From Desulfobacterales bacterium (GTDB lineage: Bacteria > Desulfobacterota > Desulfobacteria > Desulfobacterales > C00003106), in NCBI GenBank assembly GCA_030613165.1, contig JAUWMN010000019.1, forward strand, positions 1 through 11,898: a DNA stretch of 11,898 nt, in the 5' to 3' direction. The notes under the pieces were generated by a model, which did not search any database, was not told the origin of the DNA, and was given only the letters and a program-made list of their open reading frames with translations. Positions within the stretch are counted from its first letter, which is position 1. Every line of letters begins with the position of its first letter. Below, in pieces: positions 1 to 5,914 of this stretch. Both the position numbers and the translations under genes were made by a program.

Positions 1-27
1 AGAAAGACACTTCGAACGAAGATATAA
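1..27 (+). CDS. 3' tail of a possible convergent NtrC-type regulator (partial)
   Basis: Read on the plus strand from base 1, the first eight codons give R-K-T-L-R-T-K-I followed by TAA at 25-27. This is the same reading frame and the same residues as the recognition-helix end of the Fis-type HTH in the minus-strand regulator at 250-1596. The simplest reading is that a paralogous sigma-54 regulator gene runs into the window from the left and converges on the one inside it. The alternative is that only a short piece of the 3' end was copied in inverted orientation and there is no full gene outside. Only 27 bases are visible, so this cannot be settled here. Confidence 0.35.
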   Translation, partial: RKTLRTKI

Positions 28-75
28 AACTATAAACTTGTTCTATGAGGCGTTGCTGGTTACGAGTTACGGGTT
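1..75 (+). repeat. Left arm of a long inverted repeat
   Basis: Bases 1-75 match the reverse complement of 223-297 at 71 of 75 positions (mismatches at 25, 30, 57 and 69), with a spacer of about 147 bp. The arm covers the coding 3' end of the regulator, its stop region and the first units of the 14-bp tandem repeat. It begins exactly at the window edge, so it probably extends to the left. Confidence 0.9.
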
Positions 76-131
76 ACGAGTTGCGGGTTACGAGTTGCGG
101 GTTACGAGTTGCGGGTTACGAGTTGCGGGTT
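57..131 (+). repeat. 14-bp tandem repeat, about 5.4 copies
   Basis: The unit is gggttacgagttgc, head to tail. Four copies at 71-126 are identical, the first copy (57-70) has two changes, and a 5-base partial unit ends at 131. About 1.4 copies in opposite orientation lie at 223-241 as part of the inverted repeat. There are no spacers, so this is a minisatellite and not a CRISPR array. Confidence 0.93.
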
Positions 132-222
132 CAAAAGGGAATATGGCCCAAAATTATATTATAATTGATTAGGGAACACAGTAAACAGGTTCATCCAAGA
201 CATAAAGATGGAATGGAAGTCA
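132..222. other. AT-rich spacer inside the inverted repeat
   Basis: No gene is seen. The only structure is an AT palindrome at 152-166, with seven-base arms around a single central T. This segment would be the loop if the two 75-bp arms pair. Confidence 0.5.
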
Positions 223-297
223 AACCCGCAACTCGTAACCCGCAACGCCTCATAGAACAAGTTTATATTTTTTTATCTTCGTTCGAAGTGTCTTTCT
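223..297 (-). repeat. Right arm of the long inverted repeat
   Basis: This is the partner of 1-75. It contains the last 15 codons and the TGA stop (250-252) of the minus-strand regulator plus 27 bp beyond it. Transcribed from either side, the arms could form a very long hairpin and act as a two-way terminator, but there is no classic U-tract to prove this. Confidence 0.88.
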
Positions 298-1596
298 GTC
301 AATTCCGAGCGATTCCGCCGTCTTGGTTATATTTCGGTTAAAGCGTTCCAACATCTTGCCGATATGCTGACGTTCGGCGTCTTCCAGCGTGGTCGTCTCA
401 GGAGCAGACATGCCGGAAAACGTGGTATTTGAATATATAAGATCTTGGAAGGTGATGGTTTCTCCGCGGGCAAATATGACCAATCTCTCGATCATATTTT
501 CGAGTTCGCGTACATTTCCAGGCCATGAATAATTCTCCATAGCAGCAAGGGCCTCTTGGGAAATACCGTAAATGGTTTTTCCTTGTTTGGCGGTATAGAT
601 ATCCAGAAAATGATCAACAAGGAGCGGGATATCGACCTTGCGGTCACGAAGTGGGGGAAGATGAATCGAAACCACGTTTAACCGGAAGAAAAGATCCTCT
701 CTGAACAAGCCCTTCCGAATTGCTTTTTTGAGGTCTTTGTTGGTAGCAGCAATAATCCGGGTATCTACCCTAATCACCCTATGACTCCCGACCTTGGATA
801 TGGTTTTTTCCTCCACCACCTTTAATAATTTTGCCTGGATGTCCAGATTTATATTAGCTATCTCATCAAAAAAGATAGTCCCGCCGTTTGCCATTTCAAA
901 TTTGCCGTATTGGGTGGTATCGGCCCCGGTAAACGCCCCTTTAATATGGCCAAACAGCTCACTTTCAAACAGTGTGCTGACAAGAGAACCGCAGTCCACA
1001 ACAACAAAAGGATGATCACGCCGAGGACTCATGGGATGAAGCTTACGAGCCACCAGCCCCTTTCCGGTACCGCTTTCTCCCTGAATCAAAACAGTGCTGT
1101 CCGTGGGCGCCACCATTTTGACCATCTCTTTCACTTTGGCCATAGCAGGGCTTTGGCTGACGATCTCTTCTTTCTTCTCTTTTTCTTTTAATGTCTGCTT
1201 CAGAACAACATTTTCGATATTGAGCTGACGATTTTTAAAGACATGTTCTACGGTTCGACGCAGTTCATTCGGCGTAAAAGGCTTGGGCAAAAAGTCAAAG
1301 GCCCCTAACTTGATCGCCTGCACCGCTGTCTGGATAGTGCCATGCCCGGTGATAATCACCACTTCAGCTTCCGGGTCCTGTGCCTTGAGCTGTTTCAGAA
1401 TCTCAATACCATCTTCGTTAGGAAGTTTGAGATCAAGGAGTATGACAGCAAAGGACCACTTGTCCAGGAGCGCGATCCCTTCCTTGCCGCTTTTTGCCGA
1501 CATTACGTCGTGACCTCTCCTAATGAGAGCCTGATAACAAGCGTCCCGCATCGCGGCATCGTCATCGATTACCAATATGTTGATTCTGGTTTCCAA
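250..1596 (-). CDS. Sigma-54-dependent response regulator, NtrC family
   Basis: This is an enhancer-binding transcription activator with the full three-domain plan, 448 residues from the TTG at 1596. The receiver (about 5-120) has the acidic D11-D13 pocket, phosphoacceptor D55 in LLDLKLP, T83 and K105. The AAA+ domain (about 145-370) shows Walker A GESGTGKG at 173-180, an intact sigma-54-contacting GAFTGA loop at 220-225, Walker B FFDE ending D244-E245, and the arginine-finger stretch FREDLFFRLN. A Fis-type HTH closes the protein (LGIDRKTLRTKIKKY). The frame is open to an ATG at 1713, but that would put 59 bp inside the kinase gene and add 39 atypical residues before the receiver. The TTG gives the usual short N-terminus M-E-T-R-I-N-I-L-V-I-D-D-D. 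The gene follows its cognate-looking kinase by 58 bp. Likely targets are the sigma-54 promoters at 3327 and 10552 (inference). Confidence 0.93.
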   Translation of the reverse strand: METRINILVIDDDAAMRDACYQALIRRGHDVMSAKSGKEGIALLDKWSFAVILLDLKLPNEDGIEILKQLKAQDPEAEVVIITGHGTIQTAVQAIKLGAFDFLPKPFTPNELRRTVEHVFKNRQLNIENVVLKQTLKEKEKKEEIVSQSPAMAKVKEMVKMVAPTDSTVLIQGESGTGKGLVARKLHPMSPRRDHPFVVVDCGSLVSTLFESELFGHIKGAFTGADTTQYGKFEMANGGTIFFDEIANINLDIQAKLLKVVEEKTISKVGSHRVIRVDTRIIAATNKDLKKAIRKGLFREDLFFRLNVVSIHLPPLRDRKVDIPLLVDHFLDIYTAKQGKTIYGISQEALAAMENYSWPGNVRELENMIERLVIFARGETITFQDLIYSNTTFSGMSAPETTTLEDAERQHIGKMLERFNRNITKTAESLGIDRKTLRTKIKKYKLVL

Positions 1597-1654
1597 CCGT
1601 CTCAGTCTCTTTTTACTTAGCCATCCTTTATCAAACTTAAAACTTTTTACTAAA

Positions 1655-2404
1655 CTATCTTTCTTGCGATCTCGGCAAAAAAATTGTGAAAGTGGTTCCT
1701 TTCCCTTCCACACTTTCCACCTTTATATCTCCACCGTGCAGTTTAATAATGCCATGACTTATGGAAAGGCCCAGCCCTGTCCCTTTCCCACGCTCTTTGG
1801 TAGTAAAAAAAGGTTCAAAAATACGGCCCAGGTGTTTTTTGGGTATACCACGGCCGGTGTCTGAGAACTGTATGATAACGCCGTTTCTATCCGGATCAGG
1901 TCTGGTACGAAGGACCAATGTCCCAAAATTGTTCATGGCCTCACCCGCGTTTATGACAAAATTAACAAAGAGTTGTTCCAGCTTATTTTCATCCGCAGAT
2001 ATTGCTGGAAGATTTGGGTCCAGTTCATGTATTATATTGATGTTTTTCAAGAGAACATGGCGTTCCATAAAATGGACTGTACCTTCAAGTACTCGATTAA
2101 CCTGAACATTTTTCAACGCTAAGGTTTCCTGGTGCGCAAAGTCAAGAAGCCCTCGTACTATAATTTTACACCGGTTAGCTAATTTGATAATTTTTATAAT
2201 GTTTTCTCTGTGTGGATAATCTTCCGGTATATCTTCAAGGAGAAGGTGACTGTATATCAGGATTCCACCCAGGGGGGTATTTAATTCATGGGCAATCTCA
2301 CTGGCCATCTTTCCTGTGGCTGCCAGTCGCTCTGAAATAACCGATGTTTGATTCAGAGGATCAATCTCTGTATGTTTCGAGACCTTGTGAGGGGACTTTT
2401 GCAT
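1655..2404 (-). CDS. Soluble NtrB-type sensor histidine kinase
   Basis: This is a cytoplasmic histidine kinase of 249 residues from the ATG at 2404, with no transmembrane segment and no PAS or other recognisable input domain. HisKA carries the H box IAHELNTPLGG with H39. HATPase_c shows the N box with N152 (VINAGEAM), G1 box DTGRGIP from D182, F box IFEPFFTTK and G2 box GKGTGLGLS around 207-214. It should phosphorylate the NtrC-type regulator encoded just downstream. Input must reach it through a partner protein or the short N-terminal 30 residues. A TTG 33 bp upstream (2437) extends the frame, but neither start has a strong ribosome-binding site. The arrangement kinase then regulator, close to hypA, suggests hydrogenase-linked control, which is inference from position. 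Confidence 0.9.
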   Translation of the reverse strand: MQKSPHKVSKHTEIDPLNQTSVISERLAATGKMASEIAHELNTPLGGILIYSHLLLEDIPEDYPHRENIIKIIKLANRCKIIVRGLLDFAHQETLALKNVQVNRVLEGTVHFMERHVLLKNINIIHELDPNLPAISADENKLEQLFVNFVINAGEAMNNFGTLVLRTRPDPDRNGVIIQFSDTGRGIPKKHLGRIFEPFFTTKERGKGTGLGLSISHGIIKLHGGDIKVESVEGKGTTFTIFLPRSQER

Positions 2405-2498
2405 GGTGATTTCCAACCACTTTAGTCGAGTAGTCAAGTGGGAAAATGGTCAAGTGGTTAACGACTCGACCCATCGCGAACCAAATACTAAGGTAAGG

Positions 2499-2528
2499 AT
2501 AATGTCACAACATGCTGACAAAAGTCAA
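2499..2528 (-). promoter_or_regulatory. Possible sigma-70 promoter for the kinase-regulator pair
   Basis: On the minus strand TTGACT (2523-2528) and CATTAT (2499-2504) are separated by 18 bp. They lie between the end of hypA and the kinase start. The -10 matches consensus at only four of six bases, so this is a weak call. Confidence 0.25.
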
Positions 2529-2540
2529 CCTTTGGTGAGC

Positions 2541-2882
2541 CTACTCTACTTCTATTGATTCTATATACAACTCCCGCCCCCCTTCTATACGAACATTCCA
2601 GCTCTGGCACTTCGGACAGATCCTGACAGGATCTTCTAATTCAAAATCCTCTTTACACTCCTTACAATACCCCTTTATAGCCAACACTTCTATATCCAGA
2701 GTAACGCCTTTGAGGGAAGTGTCTTCGATAATGAGCTCAAAACAGAATGAAAGGGCTTCAGGTTGAATAGCGGTAAACTTGCCTACTTTTACTTTTACGC
2801 TGAGAACATTCTCCAAGCAATGACGTGTGATTTCCTCCTGAACAATAGTAAGCAGGCTTTCGGCAATAGAAAGTTCGTGCAT
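2541..2882 (-). CDS. hypA: HypA, [NiFe] hydrogenase nickel-insertion chaperone
   Basis: HypA/HybF delivers Ni(II) to the precursor of the hydrogenase large subunit, working in the cytoplasm with the GTPase HypB. The protein is 113 residues, the normal length. It starts with the invariant M-H-E-L-S-I-A, where the N-terminus and H2 bind nickel. Its zinc site is complete, with two CxxC pairs at C73/C76 and C89/C92. A good ribosome-binding site (AAAGGA) precedes the ATG. It is transcribed away from the hydrogenase genes at the right end, and no other hyp gene is visible in the window, so the rest of the maturation set must lie elsewhere. The kinase and regulator lie downstream on the same strand after a gap of about 136 bp and could be cotranscribed. 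Confidence 0.96.
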   Translation of the reverse strand: MHELSIAESLLTIVQEEITRHCLENVLSVKVKVGKFTAIQPEALSFCFELIIEDTSLKGVTLDIEVLAIKGYCKECKEDFELEDPVRICPKCQSWNVRIEGGRELYIESIEVE

Positions 2883-3124
2883 AATAATCCTTTCGTTTTT
2901 GAAGACTTTTTACAAAGTCATCAACCATTAAGATGCATATTCACATATTGTGCTAAAATTTCTTAGGCTTGCAACTGTATCTTCATCACTCTTAAAAAAG
3001 TTTAATATAATTTAATGTTCATGTCTATCCTAATTTGTTCGTCTTACAACGCCTTGCCGACTCAACGATCATATTGCCGCGCTATCTGGGAGAGGAGCGA
3101 CCTCCGCTGGAAGGCCTTTATCAG

Positions 3125-3138
3125 CGACCTTTAGGTCG
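3125..3138. promoter_or_regulatory. Palindrome, candidate distal enhancer site
   Basis: The sequence cgacctttaggtcg has six-base arms around TT. The core gacctttaggtc recurs exactly at 3239-3250. It lies about 220 bp upstream of the predicted start of the sigma-54 promoter at 3327, a distance usable by NtrC-type activators through looping. Confidence 0.4.
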
Positions 3139-3236
3139 TTTGCCTGCGACAAAAAGGTCGTCTATAAAATCTTTTGCCATATCAATTAGTTATAACTGTC
3201 GACCTCTGAAATACCCTCCGGATACTCCAGAACCGC

Positions 3237-3252
3237 GTGACCTTTAGGTCAC
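3237..3252. promoter_or_regulatory. Palindrome, candidate proximal enhancer site
   Basis: The sequence gtgacctttaggtcac has perfect seven-base arms around TT and repeats the core of the palindrome at 3125. It is centred about 110 bp before the predicted transcription start, the usual place for a sigma-54 activator site. Confidence 0.5.
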
Positions 3253-3326
3253 CACACTTTCCTCGCAGTCTTTCCTAACTATTAAGAAATAAAAGCAAAT
3301 ACCGCAGTAGTGTAAACGGTTTTGCT

Positions 3327-3343
3327 TTGGCACATCTGTTGCT
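3327..3343 (+). promoter_or_regulatory. Sigma-54 (RpoN) promoter
   Basis: The sequence is TTGGCAC, five bases, then TTGCT, with the essential GG (3329-3330) and GC (3341-3342) exactly ten bases apart. It matches the -24/-12 consensus at nearly every conserved position. Transcription should begin near 3354, giving a leader of about 113 nt before the ATG at 3467. Confidence 0.78.
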
Positions 3344-3361
3344 TATTTAAGTCATAAAAAA

Positions 3362-3412
3362 AGACCTTTGCAAAACGTGCACAAGGTGACATTTTTTGTC
3401 AGGCAAGACATG
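3362..3412 (+). mobile_element. Solo end of a transposon-like element
   Basis: AGACCTTTGCA at 3362-3372, followed at 3388 by gacattttttgtcagg and then tgaaat, closely matches the reverse complement of the right end of the miniature element at 4312-4453. The main difference is an insertion of about 8 bases after the first block. It lies in the leader between the sigma-54 promoter and the ATG of the next gene. No matching partner end is seen nearby, unless it pairs with 4439-4453. Confidence 0.45.
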
Positions 3413-3466
3413 AAATGTATTTTTGATCATAGGTACTAAATATATTTAGCGTAAAAGGAGAAAATT

Positions 3467-3946
3467 ATGAATAAGAAACTTTTAAGTACAACGATGTTTA
3501 TTTTATTTCTGTTGTCCTGCATAGCGGGTTCATTTAGCTACGCCGTCAGCAGTGGCCGCATTGCGGTAAACATTGACACTGACCCGGATTCCATCAGCTT
3601 CAAGGATAATAGGGGCCGTATTACGTGTATGGCAACCCTGCCTGAGACCGGCAGAGGATTAACGATCGACGCAAAATCTGTTACACTCGGAGATAAGATA
3701 GTCGCTGATTCGGTAACCACATATCAAGATATCGCAATCATAAAATTCAAGAGATCTGATCTTCTAAATTTCATTAGAGAGGAAGGCCACAAGATCCCTT
3801 CTACACTTAACCTTTCCCTCAAAGGGAATTTCACGGAAGGGGAATCTTTTGTAGGAAACACTACCATCAAATTGACTTCCTCGCCGAAACTTTATACCTA
3901 TCTCCGCCCCGATAAGTATTCACGGGGTAAGCTGATAATAAAATGA
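3467..3946 (+). CDS. Exported protein of unknown function
   Basis: This 159-residue protein has an N-terminal export signal: K3-K4, then a hydrophobic core to about 22. Either signal peptidase I cuts after A26 (S-Y-A), or C18 (L-L-S-C) is a lipobox and the product is a lipoprotein. The mature part is rich in beta-prone alternating hydrophobic residues, has one cysteine (in RITCMATLP), and has no motif I recognise. It looks like a small periplasmic beta-sandwich protein, which is a guess from composition. The ATG is preceded by a strong AAGGAG site. It is a single gene behind the sigma-54 promoter at 3327, so it is probably expressed only under the condition sensed by an NtrC-type activator, with the regulator at 250-1596 the nearest candidate. 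A transposon-like end sits in its leader. Confidence 0.8.
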   Translation: MNKKLLSTTMFILFLLSCIAGSFSYAVSSGRIAVNIDTDPDSISFKDNRGRITCMATLPETGRGLTIDAKSVTLGDKIVADSVTTYQDIAIIKFKRSDLLNFIREEGHKIPSTLNLSLKGNFTEGESFVGNTTIKLTSSPKLYTYLRPDKYSRGKLIIK

Positions 3947-4017
3947 GGCGGATTTAAAATGTTTCCCGCCCTCGGAGGGATCCAAGATCAAGGAAGACGA
4001 AAATTATAACCGCAGGA

Positions 4018-4131
4018 ATACTCCATGCGTTAAGTAAAGTTCCCCGTGCTTTCGCACGGAGCATTTGAAATGGAATCCCGAATACCACGTGTTTCCGCAC
4101 GGGGTATCCGGGATTGGTCTTTCAGGAGTAT
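4018..4131. other. Three-way-junction stem-loop array (structured RNA or DNA repeat)
   Basis: A closing stem atactcc (4018-4024) pairs with ggagtat (4125-4131). Inside it, atgc (4025-4028) pairs with gcat (4061-4064) and encloses a six-pair hairpin ccgtgc-tttc-gcacgg (4044-4059). A second hairpin joins 4075-4091 to 4098-4114 with 15 of 17 pairs and a TTTC-type loop. The two hairpins have similar sequences. No poly-T follows, so it is not a simple terminator. It could be a small RNA, a cis-acting leader element or a palindromic repeat; strand and function are unknown. Confidence 0.45.
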
Positions 4132-4264
4132 ACGGACCCTTGGCATGATACAATTATATACTGGAATTCAGATAAGGGATTAAAGCGTTTTCTCCGCAAA
4201 ACCATATCCGACCCACGTTAACTCGTCAATCAATTATAAGCTGTCCGGCATCACTTGTGATCTC

Positions 4265-4293
4265 TTGACATACAACGTAAATATAACTATATC
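4265..4293 (+). promoter_or_regulatory. Possible sigma-70 promoter for the cytochrome-sensor operon
   Basis: A perfect TTGACA (4265-4270) and TATATC (4288-4293) are 17 bp apart in AT-rich DNA. The predicted start near 4300 lies just before the miniature element at 4312, so the leader would run through that element to the cytochrome gene. Confidence 0.4.
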
Positions 4294-4311
4294 TTTAGAC
4301 GTTTTCGAACT

Positions 4312-4453
4312 GAGACCTTTGCATAACTGCCATTTTCCCGTGATGCAGCGTCAGGCTTCAAACCTTAATCATCGATATACTCAATGAATTACTCCGGTTA
4401 ATGATTTCACCTGCCTTACCTGACAAAAAAATGTCGCATTATGCAAAGGTCTC
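4312..4453. mobile_element. 142-bp miniature inverted-repeat element (MITE-like)
   Basis: The ends are perfect 15-bp inverted repeats: GAGACCTTTGCATAA at 4312-4326 and its complement at 4439-4453. Similarity continues imperfectly for about 15 more bases. The element is flanked by a direct repeat gaact (4307-4311 and 4454-4458), or cgaactg if the terminal base is shared, which looks like a target-site duplication of 5-7 bp. No transposase is encoded, so it would need a transposase from elsewhere. Its insertion family cannot be named from sequence alone. Confidence 0.65.
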
Positions 4454-4511
4454 GAACTGTAAAGCAAAACGTAAGGCCTTTGAAAACAATCCTCAGCTCC
4501 GGGTGTCTGAC

Positions 4512-5054
4512 ATGGCCAATCTTCCGTTTATCATTATTATAGCCCTGCTCCTCGAGACAATCTGCCTTCCCCTTGTAACCGGCCCGTTCCAACTGTATAC
4601 TTACGAAGTCCTCGCTGATGAACAGCCGTACTATATCGGCAACAGGAAGTGCCGTCTTTGTCATTTTGAATACTTTAAGGAATGGGAAAAGGACCCCCAT
4701 GCTAATGCCTTTGCGCGGCTGGGGAGGATGAAAAAAAACCCTTACTGTTTGAAATGTCACACCACGGGTTATCGCGAATCCCAGGGGTTTGTCAGTGAAA
4801 AGATTACACCACAATTAAGGGGTGTCCAGTGCGAGGCCTGTCACGGGCCCGGCAGCAAACATAAAGATAATCCTTACGACAAGGAGGCTCTTCCGGTTGG
4901 AAGAAAGATAGATTATCAAAGGGTCTGTATTAAATGTCACAATCGCAACTGGACTCCGGAATTTGATTATGACAAATACCTAAAGCGAATTAAACACAGG
5001 GTCAAGCCCAAAAAGGGAAAAGGGGCGTTTGATGAAAAACATCACGGTGGTTAA
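4512..5054 (+). CDS. Tetraheme c-type cytochrome, exported
   Basis: This periplasmic or membrane-anchored electron-transfer protein has 180 residues. Four CxxCH heme-attachment motifs are present: C47-H51 (CRLCH), C79-H83 (CLKCH), C107-H111 (CEACH) and C139-H143 (CIKCH). The spacing and the phrases CHTTGY and CEACHGPG resemble the cytochrome c554-like family. A hydrophobic segment at about 5-23 serves as signal peptide or anchor. The frame is open to an ATG at 4401, but the ATG at 4512 puts the hydrophobic segment at the N-terminus and avoids coding through the miniature element. No strong ribosome-binding site is visible. The 3' end overlaps the next gene by 23 bp, so the cytochrome is translationally tied to a sensor protein, which suggests a redox-sensing or electron-relay role for that system (inference). 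Confidence 0.88.
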   Translation: MANLPFIIIIALLLETICLPLVTGPFQLYTYEVLADEQPYYIGNRKCRLCHFEYFKEWEKDPHANAFARLGRMKKNPYCLKCHTTGYRESQGFVSEKITPQLRGVQCEACHGPGSKHKDNPYDKEALPVGRKIDYQRVCIKCHNRNWTPEFDYDKYLKRIKHRVKPKKGKGAFDEKHHGG

Positions 5055-5907
5055 GACTGCTTTTAGTGTCTGTATTCTTCTTTCTCTCCTTATTGGCACC
5101 CTCCTTTTATTAAATGTTAAAGCTATACCAAAATACACTCGTCTGATCGATAGCGGAAAAGAAATAATGGAGTCAGTATTGGAGATGCAAATAGAAGAGA
5201 AGGATTATCTCCTATACCATAAGGAAGATGCGTTGGACAACGTTAAGGATAAAATCGACAACCTAAGAAAAATACTCTCATTTCATGAAAAATCAACACT
5301 TGCCGAAAGGCACGGAGGGTTTTTCGAATTTACCGTCTGGGAAGAGGCTATAACCCTCTATGAGCGATTGTTTGATCAGTTTGTCCTCTATCATAAAGCT
5401 GTTGAAAAAAACATCGCTGAGAGAAGAGAGTTAGAAAAGGATATCCTGGCGGTCATATATTCAAAAATGAACCCAGAGCGTGGCATCATCGCTTTGCAGG
5501 AAATTTGCATACATGAAAAGGGGTACCTAATTTACAGAAACCATCCTAACCCCCCGGATGAACGATCTTTTGAAGATAAGCGCAAGGAAGCCGTTTTAAA
5601 TCTCCTGATCTGGGCAGAGAAGGATAAAAGGATTGAGGAATTGATGGACAAAGACAATCGCCTGTTTAATGAGATTAAAAACAACTACGAATGTCAAGAT
5701 AACACCCTCCATGCGCTAAAAGGGGAAAGTGTGATAATAAGAAATATGGCCGCAACCTTTTCGGAAAAAGGGGATAAAAGATTATACATTATCTATCATC
5801 GTTGTAAGTTTCTTTCTATAATCCTTTTGAGTATGTGGTTCATCACAGCCATTCCCATCGTAGCGACCCGGGTTGTTGATAAGCTTGGCGCCAAAGGGAA
5901 GGGATAA
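5032..5907 (+). CDS. Membrane-anchored helical sensor protein without output domain
   Basis: This 291-residue protein has two transmembrane segments (about 8-28 and 259-279) flanking an all-helical, highly charged periplasmic domain of about 230 residues. That domain contains two related motifs, E-K-D-Y-L-L-Y near 56-62 and E-K-G-Y-L-I-Y near 162-168. Such a two-module helical layout is typical of HBM (helical bimodular) sensor domains of chemoreceptors and kinases. After the second membrane segment only about 12 residues remain, with no HAMP, kinase or methyl-accepting part. The ATG at 5032 is chosen over a TTG one codon earlier; AAGGGG lies upstream. It overlaps the cytochrome gene by 23 bp and ends 7 bp before the histidine kinase, so it is likely an accessory sensor subunit. 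The HBM assignment is from pattern only. Confidence 0.8.
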   Translation: MKNITVVKTAFSVCILLSLLIGTLLLLNVKAIPKYTRLIDSGKEIMESVLEMQIEEKDYLLYHKEDALDNVKDKIDNLRKILSFHEKSTLAERHGGFFEFTVWEEAITLYERLFDQFVLYHKAVEKNIAERRELEKDILAVIYSKMNPERGIIALQEICIHEKGYLIYRNHPNPPDERSFEDKRKEAVLNLLIWAEKDKRIEELMDKDNRLFNEIKNNYECQDNTLHALKGESVIIRNMAATFSEKGDKRLYIIYHRCKFLSIILLSMWFITAIPIVATRVVDKLGAKGKG

Positions 5908-5914
5908 AAGACGT

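Larger units (their letters stand above)
2883..3326. other. Intergenic region between divergent genes
   Basis: No convincing gene is seen. It separates hypA (minus) from the small exported protein (plus). Bases 2890-3030 are very AT-rich. Bases about 3040-3255 are clearly richer in GC and contain two short palindromes with an identical core. Open frames here, the longest about 70 codons, lack a ribosome-binding site and have no recognisable motif. Confidence 0.5.

Noticed and set aside
57..131. CRISPR-like array
   Set aside because: The 14-bp units are directly adjacent with no spacers, and no cas gene is present.
1597..1713. N-terminal extension of the NtrC-type regulator from ATG 1713
   Set aside because: It overlaps the kinase coding region, adds 39 residues unlike a receiver start, and the TTG at 1596 gives the standard receiver N-terminus.
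3035..3247. 70-codon plus-strand reading frame
   Set aside because: There is no ribosome-binding site, no motif and a low-complexity proline/arginine-rich product. It covers palindromic intergenic DNA.
4401..4511. Upstream extension of the cytochrome from ATG 4401
   Set aside because: It would translate part of the miniature element and push the signal segment inside the protein.
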